In this document: piece after piece, positions 11,983-21,619 of the stretch
Layout: each line of letters begins with the position of its first letter
How positions within the stretch are numbered: the stretch's first letter is position 1
Origin: Carnegiea gigantea
Lineage: Eukaryota; Streptophyta; Magnoliopsida; Caryophyllales; Cactaceae
DNA length: 64,000 nt
Direction: 5' to 3'
Assembly (NCBI GenBank): GCA_029747015.1
Contig: JAKOGI010002189.1
Location: forward strand, 2,501 to 66,500
Program-made: the position numbers and the translations under genes
The notes under the pieces: generated by a model
Told to the model about the DNA's origin: nothing
Databases searched by the model: none
Seen by the model: only the letters and a program-made list of their open reading frames with translations

Positions 11983-13086
11983 ATGGGATATCTTCTTTCT
12001 TGTATTGACTATGATTCTTGGAAACGTGTTGCGATCTTTGAGACTGAAATTTCATTTAAGGATAAAATTCTTTGTTTAGTCATTAACAATGGTGGTTGCA
12101 TGAATGTGATTTCAAAATTTGCTATTGGACTTCTTGACCTTAAATTTGAATCCTGTTCCACTCTTGTAAAAGTTGCTTCGGTTGATGAGGCATCATCGAC
12201 AATTTCTGAGAAGTGTGAGGTCCCTCTACAATTAGATGCATATTCTAAGAAGGTTTGCTGTAATGTCTTACCTATGGATGTTGCCTATGTTTTGTTGGGC
12301 ATTCCTGAATATGTTAAAAATGTTATTAATTTTGGCAAGGATAACACTTATATATTCAGTCATAATGAAAAAAGAATTAGGTTAGCTCCTACCGACTGAA
12401 AGATTATAATAAGAATAAAGGAACTACATCTAATGCTATATTTATCTAAAAAGTTCTCTCATTATAACAAACAACCTAAACAGTTTTTTTTTTTCTATCT
12501 AAATATGAATGTGAAACAGATAGTCGGCAATCTAAAATTATGTTAGCTTTACTGGCCACGGCTGATAATCAATTGAAAATTACGCAGAGTAATGAAAATT
12601 TTAAATGTGCTACTAATGTGCTTTGTAAAAAGCTAGAGCTTAATGAAGGTTATTCTGTGATGGTCCGAATACGTCATGAATGATTTTCATATCATTCATT
12701 CCCAAAGCTCGTTACTTGAGCTTATGGACTTATCGCATTTTGCAATGTCTTAGCTCCACTGCATATTTGGTTGACTTACCGTCACGATTTATATGTTAGT
12801 CCTATCTTTAACGTTGAGGATTTGATACTTTACGGAGGCACTTTTGAGCCTCCCACATTTTCTACTGTCACAAGTGGTTGTGCAACTTCTTTAATTTCGG
12901 TACCTAAGCTACCTCATGCTCCGCCATCAGCGATCATTGACGTTGAAGCCATAGTGGAAGATGAGATTGTCATTGCTACTAGAGGTCTTCAATAATTCTT
13001 GGCTCATTGGAAAGGCCGTCCCCAATCCGATTTTTCTTGGGTTCACGAGGATGATCTGCATCGCTTCACTCCTAATTTATTAGATG
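11983..13086 (+). pseudogene. Gypsy pol remnant: protease joined to integrase C-terminus and chromodomain-like tail
   Basis: The frame at 11983-12399 holds an aspartic-protease-like segment (NNGGCMNVIS, where families have a D-S/T-G type site followed by NVIS). After about 12640 the protein jumps to VMVRIRHE, then LSSTAYLVDLP, then SPIFNVEDL, which belong to the integrase C-terminal part. A tail with FLAHWKGRPQSDFSWVHEDDL resembles the chromodomain that chromoviruses use to pick insertion sites. Everything from reverse transcriptase to the integrase core is absent. The joint looks like one deletion. Confidence 0.75.
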
Positions 13087-13138
13087 TGTATCATAACACC
13101 AACTCTTTGGGGGCGAGTTTTTCCAAGCCAGGGAGAAA

Positions 13139-13492
13139 TGATGGAATCATAAATAATTAAGGAGATTTTATAGAGTCATACTTGGATTTGGATTATCGTC
13201 TAATATGATTTCCTAGTTCTATTGTATTAGTATTATGGTATCCTATTCTTATTAGGAAATATTATATTTTCCTACTTCTATTAGGAGTCATATTAGTTCA
13301 TATTAGGAACGTTGCCTACCTACAAAGAAGGGGTCTATGTGCCTTTGGTCATTATCTATTACACATTATTGAATATTGAGTATGGAATGAATATTGATTT
13401 GAGTACGGAGATGCTAATCCCTTTCTTCCCTCATTCTATCTAAATTTCTCTCTTCTTCACTTTTTCTTTACCCAATCTCTAATCCTGTATCA
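13139..13492 (+). repeat. 3' LTR of deleted Gypsy element
   Basis: Begins TGATGGAATC directly after a purine tract and ends TGTATCA. It is the partner of 9574-9920, with scattered substitutions and a few-base difference at the very end. Confidence 0.87.
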
Positions 13493-13647
13493 CTATTGCA
13501 AAAGTTCTATTATAAAAATGATGGGAGCTTTGGAACTTTTTGAGCATGACATATTGTATGGTTTTGTATTGTCATGCCGAAAGTCACGGCATATTTTTTC
13601 ACTCAAACTTGCCACCATGCAGCTAGCAGATTTTTTCTCACCCGCAA

Positions 13648-13924
13648 AGGGCCCGTTCGTTTCATCATTTGCTAACTGCAACCGCATTCAATTGCTCCCA
13701 ACCGCTTCCAACTACTCTTATCCGCTCCCAACCACTTCTAACCGTTCGCAACTGCGTACATTATTTTACAAATGCTAATCAAACTGCCTTGCAACTGCTC
13801 CCAATTGCTCCCAACTACTTATAACTGTTAGCTACTCATCACAACTACTCCCAAATGCTTTCTACTACTCCAAATGCTCTCAACTGCTAACCGCTCTTTG
13901 CAACCACTAAAATGAACATGCCCT
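13648..13924. mobile_element. MITE, hAT-like ends, with AACTGCTCC-rich interior
   Basis: The left end AGGGCCCGTTCGTTT and the inverted right end (AGGGCATGTTCATTT on the other strand) form imperfect terminal inverted repeats. The 277-bp interior consists of degenerate short repeats of the type 'aactgctccc', read in opposite sense near the two ends. No coding capacity. The neighbouring 8 bp do not match, so the target duplication is lost or the borders are off by a few bases. Confidence 0.6.
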
Positions 13925-14342
13925 AAGTTTTCTAGTGAGCCTTTCCCAACTCCCAAGCACTTGAATTTTGCTTAAGAGACCAAGGTAGAGTTTAAGAGAA
14001 ATAATGCACAAGGGAGTCTACGAAAGTGTCTTTTATTACTTGTGACTTGATTTAGTAGAACCATGCACACCCTCGCGGTGTATTTAGTCCTCCACCTCCT
14101 TAATGGACGGTGAAGATTGATTTTATAGTACCATCTATACTAACCTTCTTCATCCTTTTATAAATATTTACAAAACTTCACAAGTGTCTTGAGCGTTGTA
14201 GAACATTATGGAGTATTATAGAGAGAGTTTCCTAGAAAGTTTTGAGTACAACCTAGAAGACTCTAGAGTACTCTGAAAGGCCCACGAGAATCCAGAAGAT
14301 CCTGGAATAATTTGGAAGGCTCTAGAAACTCAGCCTGTGACA
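13925..14342 (-). mobile_element. Possible LTR fragment with TATA box
   Basis: On the minus strand a segment starts TGTCACAGGC at 14342 and carries a TATA-like TATTTATAAAAGG near 14155-14168, as an LTR promoter would. No partner LTR, primer site or coding region was found, so this may be a truncated or solo LTR. Weak call. Confidence 0.3.
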
Positions 14343-15447
14343 CCTAAACATAGTATTATAGTTTGGTGGGTAGTCCAAATAAAAATTTAACTAAAGATAG
14401 GCTGCAACAACTAGAAATCCTTCCTTCTGAACTTGAGCTTGTGCCAAGACGGGATTGAATCTCAAGTCATTGGGGTTTTTTCCCCCTTTCTTTTGAATTA
14501 TGCGCATAGAAGAAGGGTGCTAGACTATGTAACTAACTGGACTGGTTTTAAAATCCTATTTATCCCAAGAGACTGAAGAAGTCAAAGATATAGGAACAAC
14601 TCATTGCTGATATACTGGCAGCTCTTATATAAAAAAAATAAAAAAAAAATTGGTGGGGCTGGTGTTCCAAGACTCGTGCATAACCAGTCGCTATTAAGAT
14701 GTTGCTGCAAGACAGAATCAAATAGGAGGTACAAACACGGATCGAACATTTTATGGGCAAGAAAAGTATGCAAAATGATAAGTATCTTGTCATAAGACAC
14801 TTTCTAAGTGTTGTGTTTTTGTTTAACAATCGTATTATCATATGTTTAAATTGATAAAAACGGTATAATTGAACAGTGGAAGCACACCCACAAGTTATAA
14901 AATATCATCTTTTCATCCATAATCTAGCAACTTTCTAAGATACATATATCAGATGCCCCTTCAGATAGGGTTGATCTGATTATGGTCTTGTTTAATATTT
15001 TGTGGGCATAGGCGACAAGTATTTAAGCTTAACAAATTCATAATTAAGCATAATCATTAAAAATTATTGATTTCAAATGATAAAATATATTAATTTCAAA
15101 TGAGACAAGATATTTAAAAATGTCTTAGCGCAAGACATATATCATTACTCGGAAAAGTATATAGGAAGACAGAGAATGGTTACAGAGGTTTCTTATATAA
15201 CTTCACTTTTCTTGGAGATAATGGTGACGTGTCCTAATGGAGGTGACTATTCCTTGAAGGTGGGCCCCTTGGCCTGCCTAGAAAGATTTGGTGGGTTGTA
15301 ACTTGTAAATACGCCTGTTTTTGGTCATAAAAAATTCTCTTTCTTACCCAAAACAGAAATTAAAGTGAAATAGAAACAAGTTAGCTGCACATTTGTAATG
15401 TAGTGATGTGTGCCCGTATTAGCCTTCTTGTCTCAAAGAGCCTCCAC

Positions 15448-15481
<34 letters not shown>

Positions 15482-15727
15482 CGGGGCAGTGCAAAAGGAG
15501 AAGAATATGTTAATATGCAGAGACTTATTCCCTTAAAGGTCAATAAAATCATATTTGGCGGGTGGGTGGCTTAATCCCACTTGACAAAGCCTACAAGGTC
15601 CTTGCAGAACTAGACACAATAAACTTTGAATGACATGAGATAACTTTGCCTTCATTCGTCTCATCTTATATCCTGACATTTTTTTCCATTCATTCTTTCT
15701 TCCTTTTCTTTTATTTTTTGGAAATGA
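14343..15727 (+). other. intron sequence with a long C run
   Basis: Mostly AT-rich sequence without a convincing frame, upstream of exon piece B. Short A-rich and direct-repeat patches occur (for example near 14630 and 15075-15105). The C run at 15449-15480 is listed separately. Confidence 0.45.
15449..15480 (+). repeat. mononucleotide run of 32 C
   Basis: Thirty-two consecutive C residues, an exceptional length in an AT-rich setting and a likely place for sequencing or assembly error. Confidence 0.9.
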
Positions 15728-15834
15728 TTGTCAAGCTTCTTCCCCTTGCCTTCCTATGATAGTTCCAGATTTCTGTATGCAGCCGCATCTTATGTTAGCT
15801 GCTACTTTTCACAGTTTTGTTTTTACAAGAACAG

Positions 15835-16204
15835 GTGCAAAGAGTTGCAGCCGTGCATAACTCCTCTTCCAGATGTCAAAAAGGTCAAACATACATCTGG
15901 AGGACGTCTTGAGAAATGGCCTAGGAGGTTAAATGTTGCACTTCCCAGAGTAACTAGCTCAAGGAGTGAGGCAATTACCTTGAGGGCCTTTGATGAAGAT
16001 AATCGATTGTGGAAAAGAAGAGTTCAGCATTATGTCCGTGTTCTTCGTTCTCTCTCCAAGGGTGGATACAGGAATGTTATAGATATGAATGTTGGCTTAG
16101 GGGGCTTTGCTGCCGCCTTATCCACATACCCTGTTTGGGTTATGAATGTGGTCCCATTTGATTCAGGGGATAACACACTCGATGCTATTTATGAACGTGC
16201 CCTG
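15835..16204 (+). pseudogene. PMT-type methyltransferase, exon piece B
   Basis: A 3' splice site (aacag) precedes the piece and a donor (ctg|gtagaa) follows it. The protein reads KELQPCITPLPDVK, then GGRLEKWPRRLN, then FDEDNRLWKRRVQHY, then YRNVIDMNVGLGGFAAAL and VWVMNVVPFD, ending TLDAIYERAL. These are the second-half motifs of the PMT family, including the NV(I)DMN..LGGFAAAL nucleotide-binding segment, and the wording is closest to the PMT15-18 subgroup. There are no stops in the piece. The short segment that normally follows ERGL (about seven residues before the next exon) cannot be found, so a small exon or exon end is missing. Confidence 0.85.
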
Positions 16205-16566
16205 GTAGAAAGATTCATTTTTCTTAATTATCTGAATGATATGGAAATTAGATAAGATTTTAGAATGGAAACTAGCTGGTTTGGCGAGGAAGAGCGCCCC
16301 CCCCCCCCCCCCCGGCGAGGGTGTATATATCTTATCCAGGTCACTCACCTTACTTCCACTTGTCCTGAATAAATTTTTTTTTAAAGAAAGAGTAAGAAGT
16401 AGTTTAAAGTATACAGAAATAGTCAAGAGGATATTCTGAACGGAGAACAGGAAAAGATGAAATATTCTGTGATTCATAGGTCTAAGTGTGAGCTTGTGTT
16501 CTTAGATTTAAAGTTTGGATTGATTAATTAATTGTGTGAGTTGCCTATTGATGTTTCCAACTGCAG
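16205..16566 (+). other. PMT intron between pieces B and C, with a run of 17 C
   Basis: GT at 16205 and AG at 16565-16566 frame it. It contains a run of 17 C at 16297-16313 flanked by GCG and GGCG. Confidence 0.6.
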
Positions 16567-16644
16567 GTGTGAGGCATTTTCAACATACCCTAGGACATAT
16601 GATTTGACACATGCTGATGGTATATTTAGTATGTACATGAAAAA
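16567..16644 (+). pseudogene. PMT-type methyltransferase, exon piece C
   Basis: Encodes [20 protein letters not shown] and then SMYMK, the nearly invariant '[12 protein letters not shown]' block of PMT proteins. An acceptor (ctgcag) lies before it and a consensus donor (GTGAGT at 16645) after it. Its 3' phase fits piece D: the two join as ...MYMK-K-CDIL without a frame change. Confidence 0.88.
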
Positions 16645-16802
16645 GTGAGTTTTTCTAGACCTATTCTCTGTTTTAGTTCTTCAATGTTTCTAGCTTCCTT
16701 GTGAACATACAAGCATGGATGAATCTGTTTTGGGAATTATCTTAGACAAGAAATCGGCATCATGGTAGTGCTGTATTTGCCTCAAATTGATTAGGGAAGC
16801 TA

Positions 16803-17282
16803 GGTGTGTAAAAGAATCGAGCCAGCTCGGCGAGCCATCGGGCTCGACTCGGTCAAAGCTCGGCTTGAGCTCGGTCTCACCAATATTCGACTCAGCTTGG
16901 ACTCGACTCAGATACCTATCGAGCCGGGCCCGTGCCTAGCTTGGCTCCGCTGCGCCGAGCTCGTTTAACTATTTTGGGTGGGAAATAGCCTATGTTTCAT
17001 TAGTATACATACACTTTGTGTTATTTTAGGTGTCCATAGTTCAATATTAAAGCTAAACGTCATAATTTTTTCTGAGATGGGGTTGTATTTTAAAGTAAAG
17101 AATTTTTCGATAATTTCCAACTTAAGTTGTGTAAATGTTTGTATTATAAGATTAAAAACATCCACTGTGAAAGCTCAGACTCGGCTCAGACTTGTTTTGA
17201 CCAATCTCAGCTTGGACTCTGGCCCGGCTCGGTTGCCAACTGAGTGGAGCCGAGCCTAGCAAAGCTCGGGCTCGGCTACACC
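16803..17282. mobile_element. MITE-like element rich in GAGCTCG/GGCTCG
   Basis: It starts GGTGTGTA and ends TACACCC (inverted to GGGTGTA). GC-rich, palindrome-rich arms with many 'ctcg(a)ctcgg' units flank an AT-rich middle. AGCTA occurs just before (16798-16802) and again two bases past the end (17285-17289), a possible target duplication. It is inside the PMT intron. Confidence 0.55.
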
Positions 17283-18170
17283 CGTAGCTAATTGTGTTCA
17301 TCACAAGAACTTTTTCTGCCTTTGTCACTGCCACAAGCTGACAAGATATATATGAAAGACTGAAAAACTTCTGTGTGGTTTAAAACCTCTGTCACAATTC
17401 TTCTGTGGTGTTCTTCAGTACGACCACTCGGTGCTTCAGGAGTAAATTTGGATATTTCTGGACCTTTCCTCAGCAGTACCCACACCCTACAGTTGCTGTT
17501 GTTTCACACTGCATATGTGCCTTGTCATCACAACCGAAGATTCTGAATCAGCATCAACATTTTTAAATTTAAGTTTTTGTTCTAGATCTCTTATTTTGGC
17601 ATCAAGTAACCGAACTTAACCTTAGACCCCAGGTTTCCATCTGGTGACTGATGACACAGCTTGTGCAATGCACATCGGCAGATCCTGTCCTGTTCTACCC
17701 TTGTCCATCTGACCAGTGTCCTAATCAGCATGACCCATTATCTGAATTTCATCCAGTTCATCACTCCATATTATGTCACCTGAAACAGGCATATGCAAAA
17801 TCTTTATGGCAAGATGGTTTGGATTGAGTTATATTTTGTGGTCCTACTTAGCATGTCTGCGTTGGTGAGGAGAAATTCTATCTCATTCCTGGTTCTGTTA
17901 TTGTCACCTCTATCCATGCAAATGACATATCAGTTTTATGCAATTACTCACGTGTTTCACTTCTGTGCTACCAAGACATATAACGTATGTGACATTTTTT
18001 GTTTTATAAGCCTTACTGCAAGACTCTGCTGTCAAGACATATAACGTATGTGACATTTTTGGTTTTATAAGCCTTACTGCATGACATGTAGTAAATAATT
18101 TTGATTATTGACTCACGGATTGAGCAGTTAGTGCTAAAATGAAAAGCTGGATGTTCTTTTCAAATTTCTT
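17283..18170 (+). other. PMT intron remainder with a 61-bp tandem duplication
   Basis: No gene seen. Two copies of a 61-bp unit lie at 17972-18032 and 18033-18093 and are nearly identical over their first 48 or so bases. Confidence 0.55.
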
Positions 18171-18222
18171 TCTGGTGCTTGTTGAGCAGGTGTGATTCTG
18201 GTGCTTGTTGAGCAGGTGTGAT
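18171..18222 (+). repeat. 26-bp perfect tandem duplication spanning the splice acceptor
   Basis: Two identical 26-bp units (18171-18196 and 18197-18222) each contain a complete 3' splice site and the first codons of exon piece D. Only the second copy leads into an open frame. Confidence 0.9.
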
Positions 18223-18303
18223 ATACTCGATATACTCTTTGAGATGTATAGGATCCTTCGACCTCATGGTGCTGTTATTGTTCGGAACCATGTGCATATT
18301 GTT
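18216..18303 (+). pseudogene. PMT-type methyltransferase, exon piece D, cut by LTR insertion
   Basis: From the second acceptor the frame reads CDILDILFEMYRILRPHGAV and then IVRNHVHIV. The PMT family has CDMEDILLEMDRILRPEG-like sequence here. The Sirevirus LTR begins at 18304, immediately after a codon end. The remaining C-terminal codons of the family (a further 50 or so residues) do not reappear in the window. Confidence 0.87.
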
Positions 18304-19683
18304 TGTTGCCCCAATTAATGTGTAAGGTTTCGATGATGACAATCCAAATGAACTAGTCAATATGTTGTACTTGAGATTAGCTGTTGTACTTGAGTTGAGT
18401 GTTAAGACAGGATCTAGAAGAATACTTGGAGCAGTTCGAATGAGCACGGAGTATCAAAGTCGATACATGTACAAGAAGTCCAGCTTATAACAAGAGTCTG
18501 AGAACATTGTCTCAGAACAGTTCTGAGTACAGAGCATGGAACATCAAAATTATATCCAAGGAGTTCAGCTGATAACAAGAGTCTTAGACTTAGCATTGGT
18601 TTTATTTTTCAGATTCTTGTTAATATGCCAATTAGAACGTCTTGACTTATCACTTGCTTTGAAATGTTTTTAAGTACTTCAGAACACTGTCTCAGAACAG
18701 TTCTGATAAGTCAGGTATGCGGTGTTCTAACGTCAAAGACAAAAAAACGAATTTCAAGATTTTAAAACGATTTTTTTACTGACGATTTTCTTGAAAATAA
18801 TTAGGATTAATTTTCCTGTGTCAGTTAGGTCTAAAAAGATTTCCTCTTTAAAGATAATGTTGAGAGATTTCTCTATCGAATCTAAAAAGGTTTCTTCCCT
18901 TAAAAAATACTTTTGAAAGATCCTTGGAAGATTTTATCCTATCTTTTAAGGGAAGAATATCAAGTGGAGAAATTGTGAGGAACTTGGCTACTAAGTTGCT
19001 AAGTGGGCGTGGAATTCTTTTTGCCCTACTCGTGCGCCATATGCACCACACTATTTAAGTCTCCTCCTTCTCTAGTTTTTCTCAAGGTTTTCCAAGGGTT
19101 TAAAATTACCTTTGTGAGTCTGAATTTTCTGAGAGAACACCTTCAAAGAAAGTGCTAAATCAAGTCTTTTATATTGGTATAATAGGGATTTTATTGTACC
19201 TTACATTTAGCTTGTCTAGGAGCATGCAAGTGAGGTGTCGTGCTATTTCTTTTTTCATCATTGAATCAAGAAATTGTCCAAGTCTTAGGAGACGTTGGAC
19301 GTGTTCTCGTAGGAGACGTTGGACGTGTTGTCCAAGCCATTGGATGTAGTCTCTTAGGAGACGTTGGACGTGGTGTCCGTGTAACTAGGGTCTCGGGATA
19401 GACTAGTTACGTGTGTTACGTATGTAACGAATTCGACCCGTTTAGTGAAAATATTGCTGAAATCCTACAGTGGTAGGTCGAGGTTTTTACACCTCAGTTG
19501 GGCCGGAGGTGGTTTTCTATATAAAAATATTGTGTCTCCTTTACTGTTTCCACAATTAGACTTCTTTCTACTTTACTGCAAACACGCATTTCAAACAGTT
19601 CTAACGAGTGTTTTGAGAAAACCGAAAAAACTGGTAGACATAATTCACCCCCCTCTTGTGTCCTTGTGTGAGTAAATCTAACA
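18304..19683 (+). repeat. Sirevirus A LTR, first copy
   Basis: 1380 bp, TGTTGCCCC... to ...ATCTAACA. A TATA-like TATTTAA lies at 19052-19058. Aligns along its length with 26744-28121. Confidence 0.9.
19286..19373 (+). repeat. Minisatellite in LTR, 'taggagacgttggacgtg' x3
   Basis: Three copies of an 18-bp unit separated by spacers of 6 and about 26 bp. The same array with more substitutions is present in the second LTR at about 27725-27811. Confidence 0.8.
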
Positions 19684-19686
19684 AGC

Positions 19687-19697
19687 AGTATCAGAGC
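19687..19697 (+). promoter_or_regulatory. degenerate tRNA-Met primer binding site of A1
   Basis: AGTATCAGAGC follows the first LTR, where TGGTATCAGAGC is expected. The second unit has TGGTATTAGAGC at 28124-28135. Both are altered at different positions. Confidence 0.75.
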
Positions 19698-19741
19698 AGA
19701 GTTCTCATAGTTAGGTTAACACCTTGAGAAATCCTGAAAAG

Positions 19742-21522
19742 GTGAATGCTCCACAAGGAATTCTGGAGGGTCAATCTGTGACTCGACCACCATACTTCAA
19801 TGGATAACACTACAATTGGTGGAAGAATCGTATAGAGAACTACATTCAGGCTGATGACTATGAGCTATGGATGATCATTGTGAATGGTCCTTACATTCCA
19901 ATGAAGACCACGGAAGATGGAAAGACCGTTGCTAAAAAGCCAGAGGAGTTCGACTCAGAGGATTTCAAAAAGATGGAGAAAAACGCTAAGGCTAAGAAGT
20001 TGCTGTACTATGGCCTTGGACCAGATGAGTACACTCGGATCTCAGAGTGTGAGTCTGTAAAAGAAATATGGAACACTCTTCGCGTGGCACATGAAGGAAC
20101 TAACCAAGTTAAGAAATCCAGGATCAAGTTGCTGGTGAGAAAGTACGAGTTGTTCGAAATGAGCAACCAAGAGACGATAATGGATATGTACACTCGTTTT
20201 ACTCACATCACCAAGGAGTTGAAATCGTTGGCAAAATCCTTCACCACTGAAGAATTGATAAGAAAGATCCTGCGATTTTTGCCTCAGTCGTAGGAAACGA
20301 AAGTCGTAGCCATCCAGGAAGCAAAGAAGATGAACGAGATCACATTGGATGAGCTAAGAGTGCCCAAGTGAGTTAAGGAAAAGTGCCCATTGGGAATCTT
20401 CAGACATATGAGTTAAGGAAAAGTGCCCAAGTGAAGGAAGAAGCAAAGAGAGACCGAGGCCTTGCTCTAAAAGCTTTGGAGAGTGATGATTCGGACCTGG
20501 ATTTTGAAGAGATAGCCATGGTGACTCGAAAGTCCAAAAAATTCCTCAAGAAGGCTGAAGGCAATATCAAGAAAGGAAGTACCAGGAAGCCGCGAAACAG
20601 TGATTATGATCAGTTTTCAGGATGCTTCAGATGTGGAAAACCTGATCACATTGTGAAGAATTGTTCCATACAGAAGGAAGAACAGGGGTCAAAACAGTTT
20701 CGAAACCATGCCAAGAGGCCACAACGGAGCAGCTCCTCAAAGCATTTCGCTAAAGCAATGATGGCAGCCTTGGGTGAGACTTCAGAGGAGGAAGAGGACT
20801 CCCAAGAGAAAGAAGTTGTAGAAGCCCTTATGGCTAGAAGTGAGTCTGAATTGGACCGTGAATCAGTCAAAAACTTGTCCCAACTCAATGATACGGTACA
20901 TGGTCTTAGCAAAACTAAAGTTGTGAAACTATTATTTGCCATAATGAATGAGTGTGAGACAATAACTGCTGAAAATTACATGCTTAAAAATGTTTATTCT
21001 GAATTGAAAAAAGATGTTAGAATGCTTGAACGGTACAAACTAGAACTTGAACATGTAAATGAAGTTCTTAAATGTGAAAAACGTATGGCAGAAGAAAAGG
21101 CCCTTGCCCTATGTAAAGATCTTGACACACTTAAGGACGTTATGAACACAAGAGAGGAAGTATTTAACACTGATCTCTCTATGCTGAAAAGTGAGTTCCT
21201 AGACCTGAAACTCGGACTTGAATCCCTGGTGAGTGAAAACGACCAACTGCTTGAAAAAGCTCATAAGGTCGAATATGAGCTTACTGAGAACAGGCACTGG
21301 AACAGTTCTTCAGAAGTGCTTGACCAGCTAAATACTTACTATGGCCGAAACAGAAAGGGACTAAGATGGGTGAATAGGTGTGTTACTAGAGTAGTTAACA
21401 AAAAATATGTTGGACTTCAAAAAAATATAATCTGTTTTCACTGTGAAAAAACTGGTCATTATTGCTATGCTTATCCTTTGAGAAAAAGAGTCATGGAGAG
21501 AAACTCATTGTATGTTAAATAA
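19742..21522 (+). pseudogene. Sirevirus A1 gag (Copia type), broken
   Basis: The gag N-terminal half (RPPYFNG, NYIQADDYELW, SVKEIWNTLRVAHEGTNQVK, FTTEELIRKILRFLP) matches Copia gag. Zinc knuckle CFRCGKPDHIVKNC is at about 20619-20660. A long coiled-coil region follows, and then a second knuckle, CFHCEKTGHYCYAY, whose last Cys reads Tyr (A2 keeps Cys). The start is GTG at 19742 where A2 has ATG at 28180. Stops occur at Trp-type positions, for example 20290. A small duplicated insertion near 20359-20390 shifts the frame. Gag packages the element RNA. Confidence 0.85.
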
Positions 21523-21619
21523 GTATGGATTAGAAAAGATGACTTAGCCTCCATGTCAAAGAAAATGGGACCCAAGTGGATCTGGGTTCCTAAGACAAAC
21601 ACTTAGCTGTTTTGCAGGC

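Larger units (their letters stand above)
9574..13492 (+). mobile_element. Ty3/Gypsy chromovirus-like element with the RT-RNaseH-integrase core deleted
   Basis: LTRs at 9574-9920 and 13139-13492 start TGATG(A/G)AATC and end in CA. A tRNA-Met-type primer site follows the first LTR and a purine tract (AGGGAGAAA) precedes the second. The interior of about 3.2 kb holds gag, a zinc knuckle, a protease region and then directly the integrase C-terminus with a chromodomain-like tail. Autonomous relatives are several kb longer. It sits in the last bases of the LTR of the minus-strand RRM element, so it is the younger of the two. Flanking bases (CTTAT / CTATT) do not give a clean target duplication. Confidence 0.85.
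7675..13500 (-). mobile_element. Non-autonomous LTR element with a captured RRM fragment, split by a Gypsy insertion
   Basis: A minus-strand element is outlined by two related end regions. One is at 7675-8145, beginning TGCAGGGTAA and ending TTACCCTGCA (a 10-bp inverted terminal match). The other is at 9320-9573, whose last bases seem to resume at 13493-13500 after the Gypsy insertion. On the minus strand a purine-rich tract (8146-8160) stands directly before the 3' LTR, as a polypurine tract should. The interior of about 1.2 kb has no reverse transcriptase or integrase, only an RRM-like piece and acidic remnants. It could move only by borrowing enzymes. The second LTR is not alignable past about 9320, so the 5' structure is uncertain. 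Confidence 0.6.

Noticed and set aside
14560..14841. overlapping frames of 60-93 codons on both strands
   Set aside because: Mutually overlapping, A/T-run driven, with no motif; part of the PMT intron.
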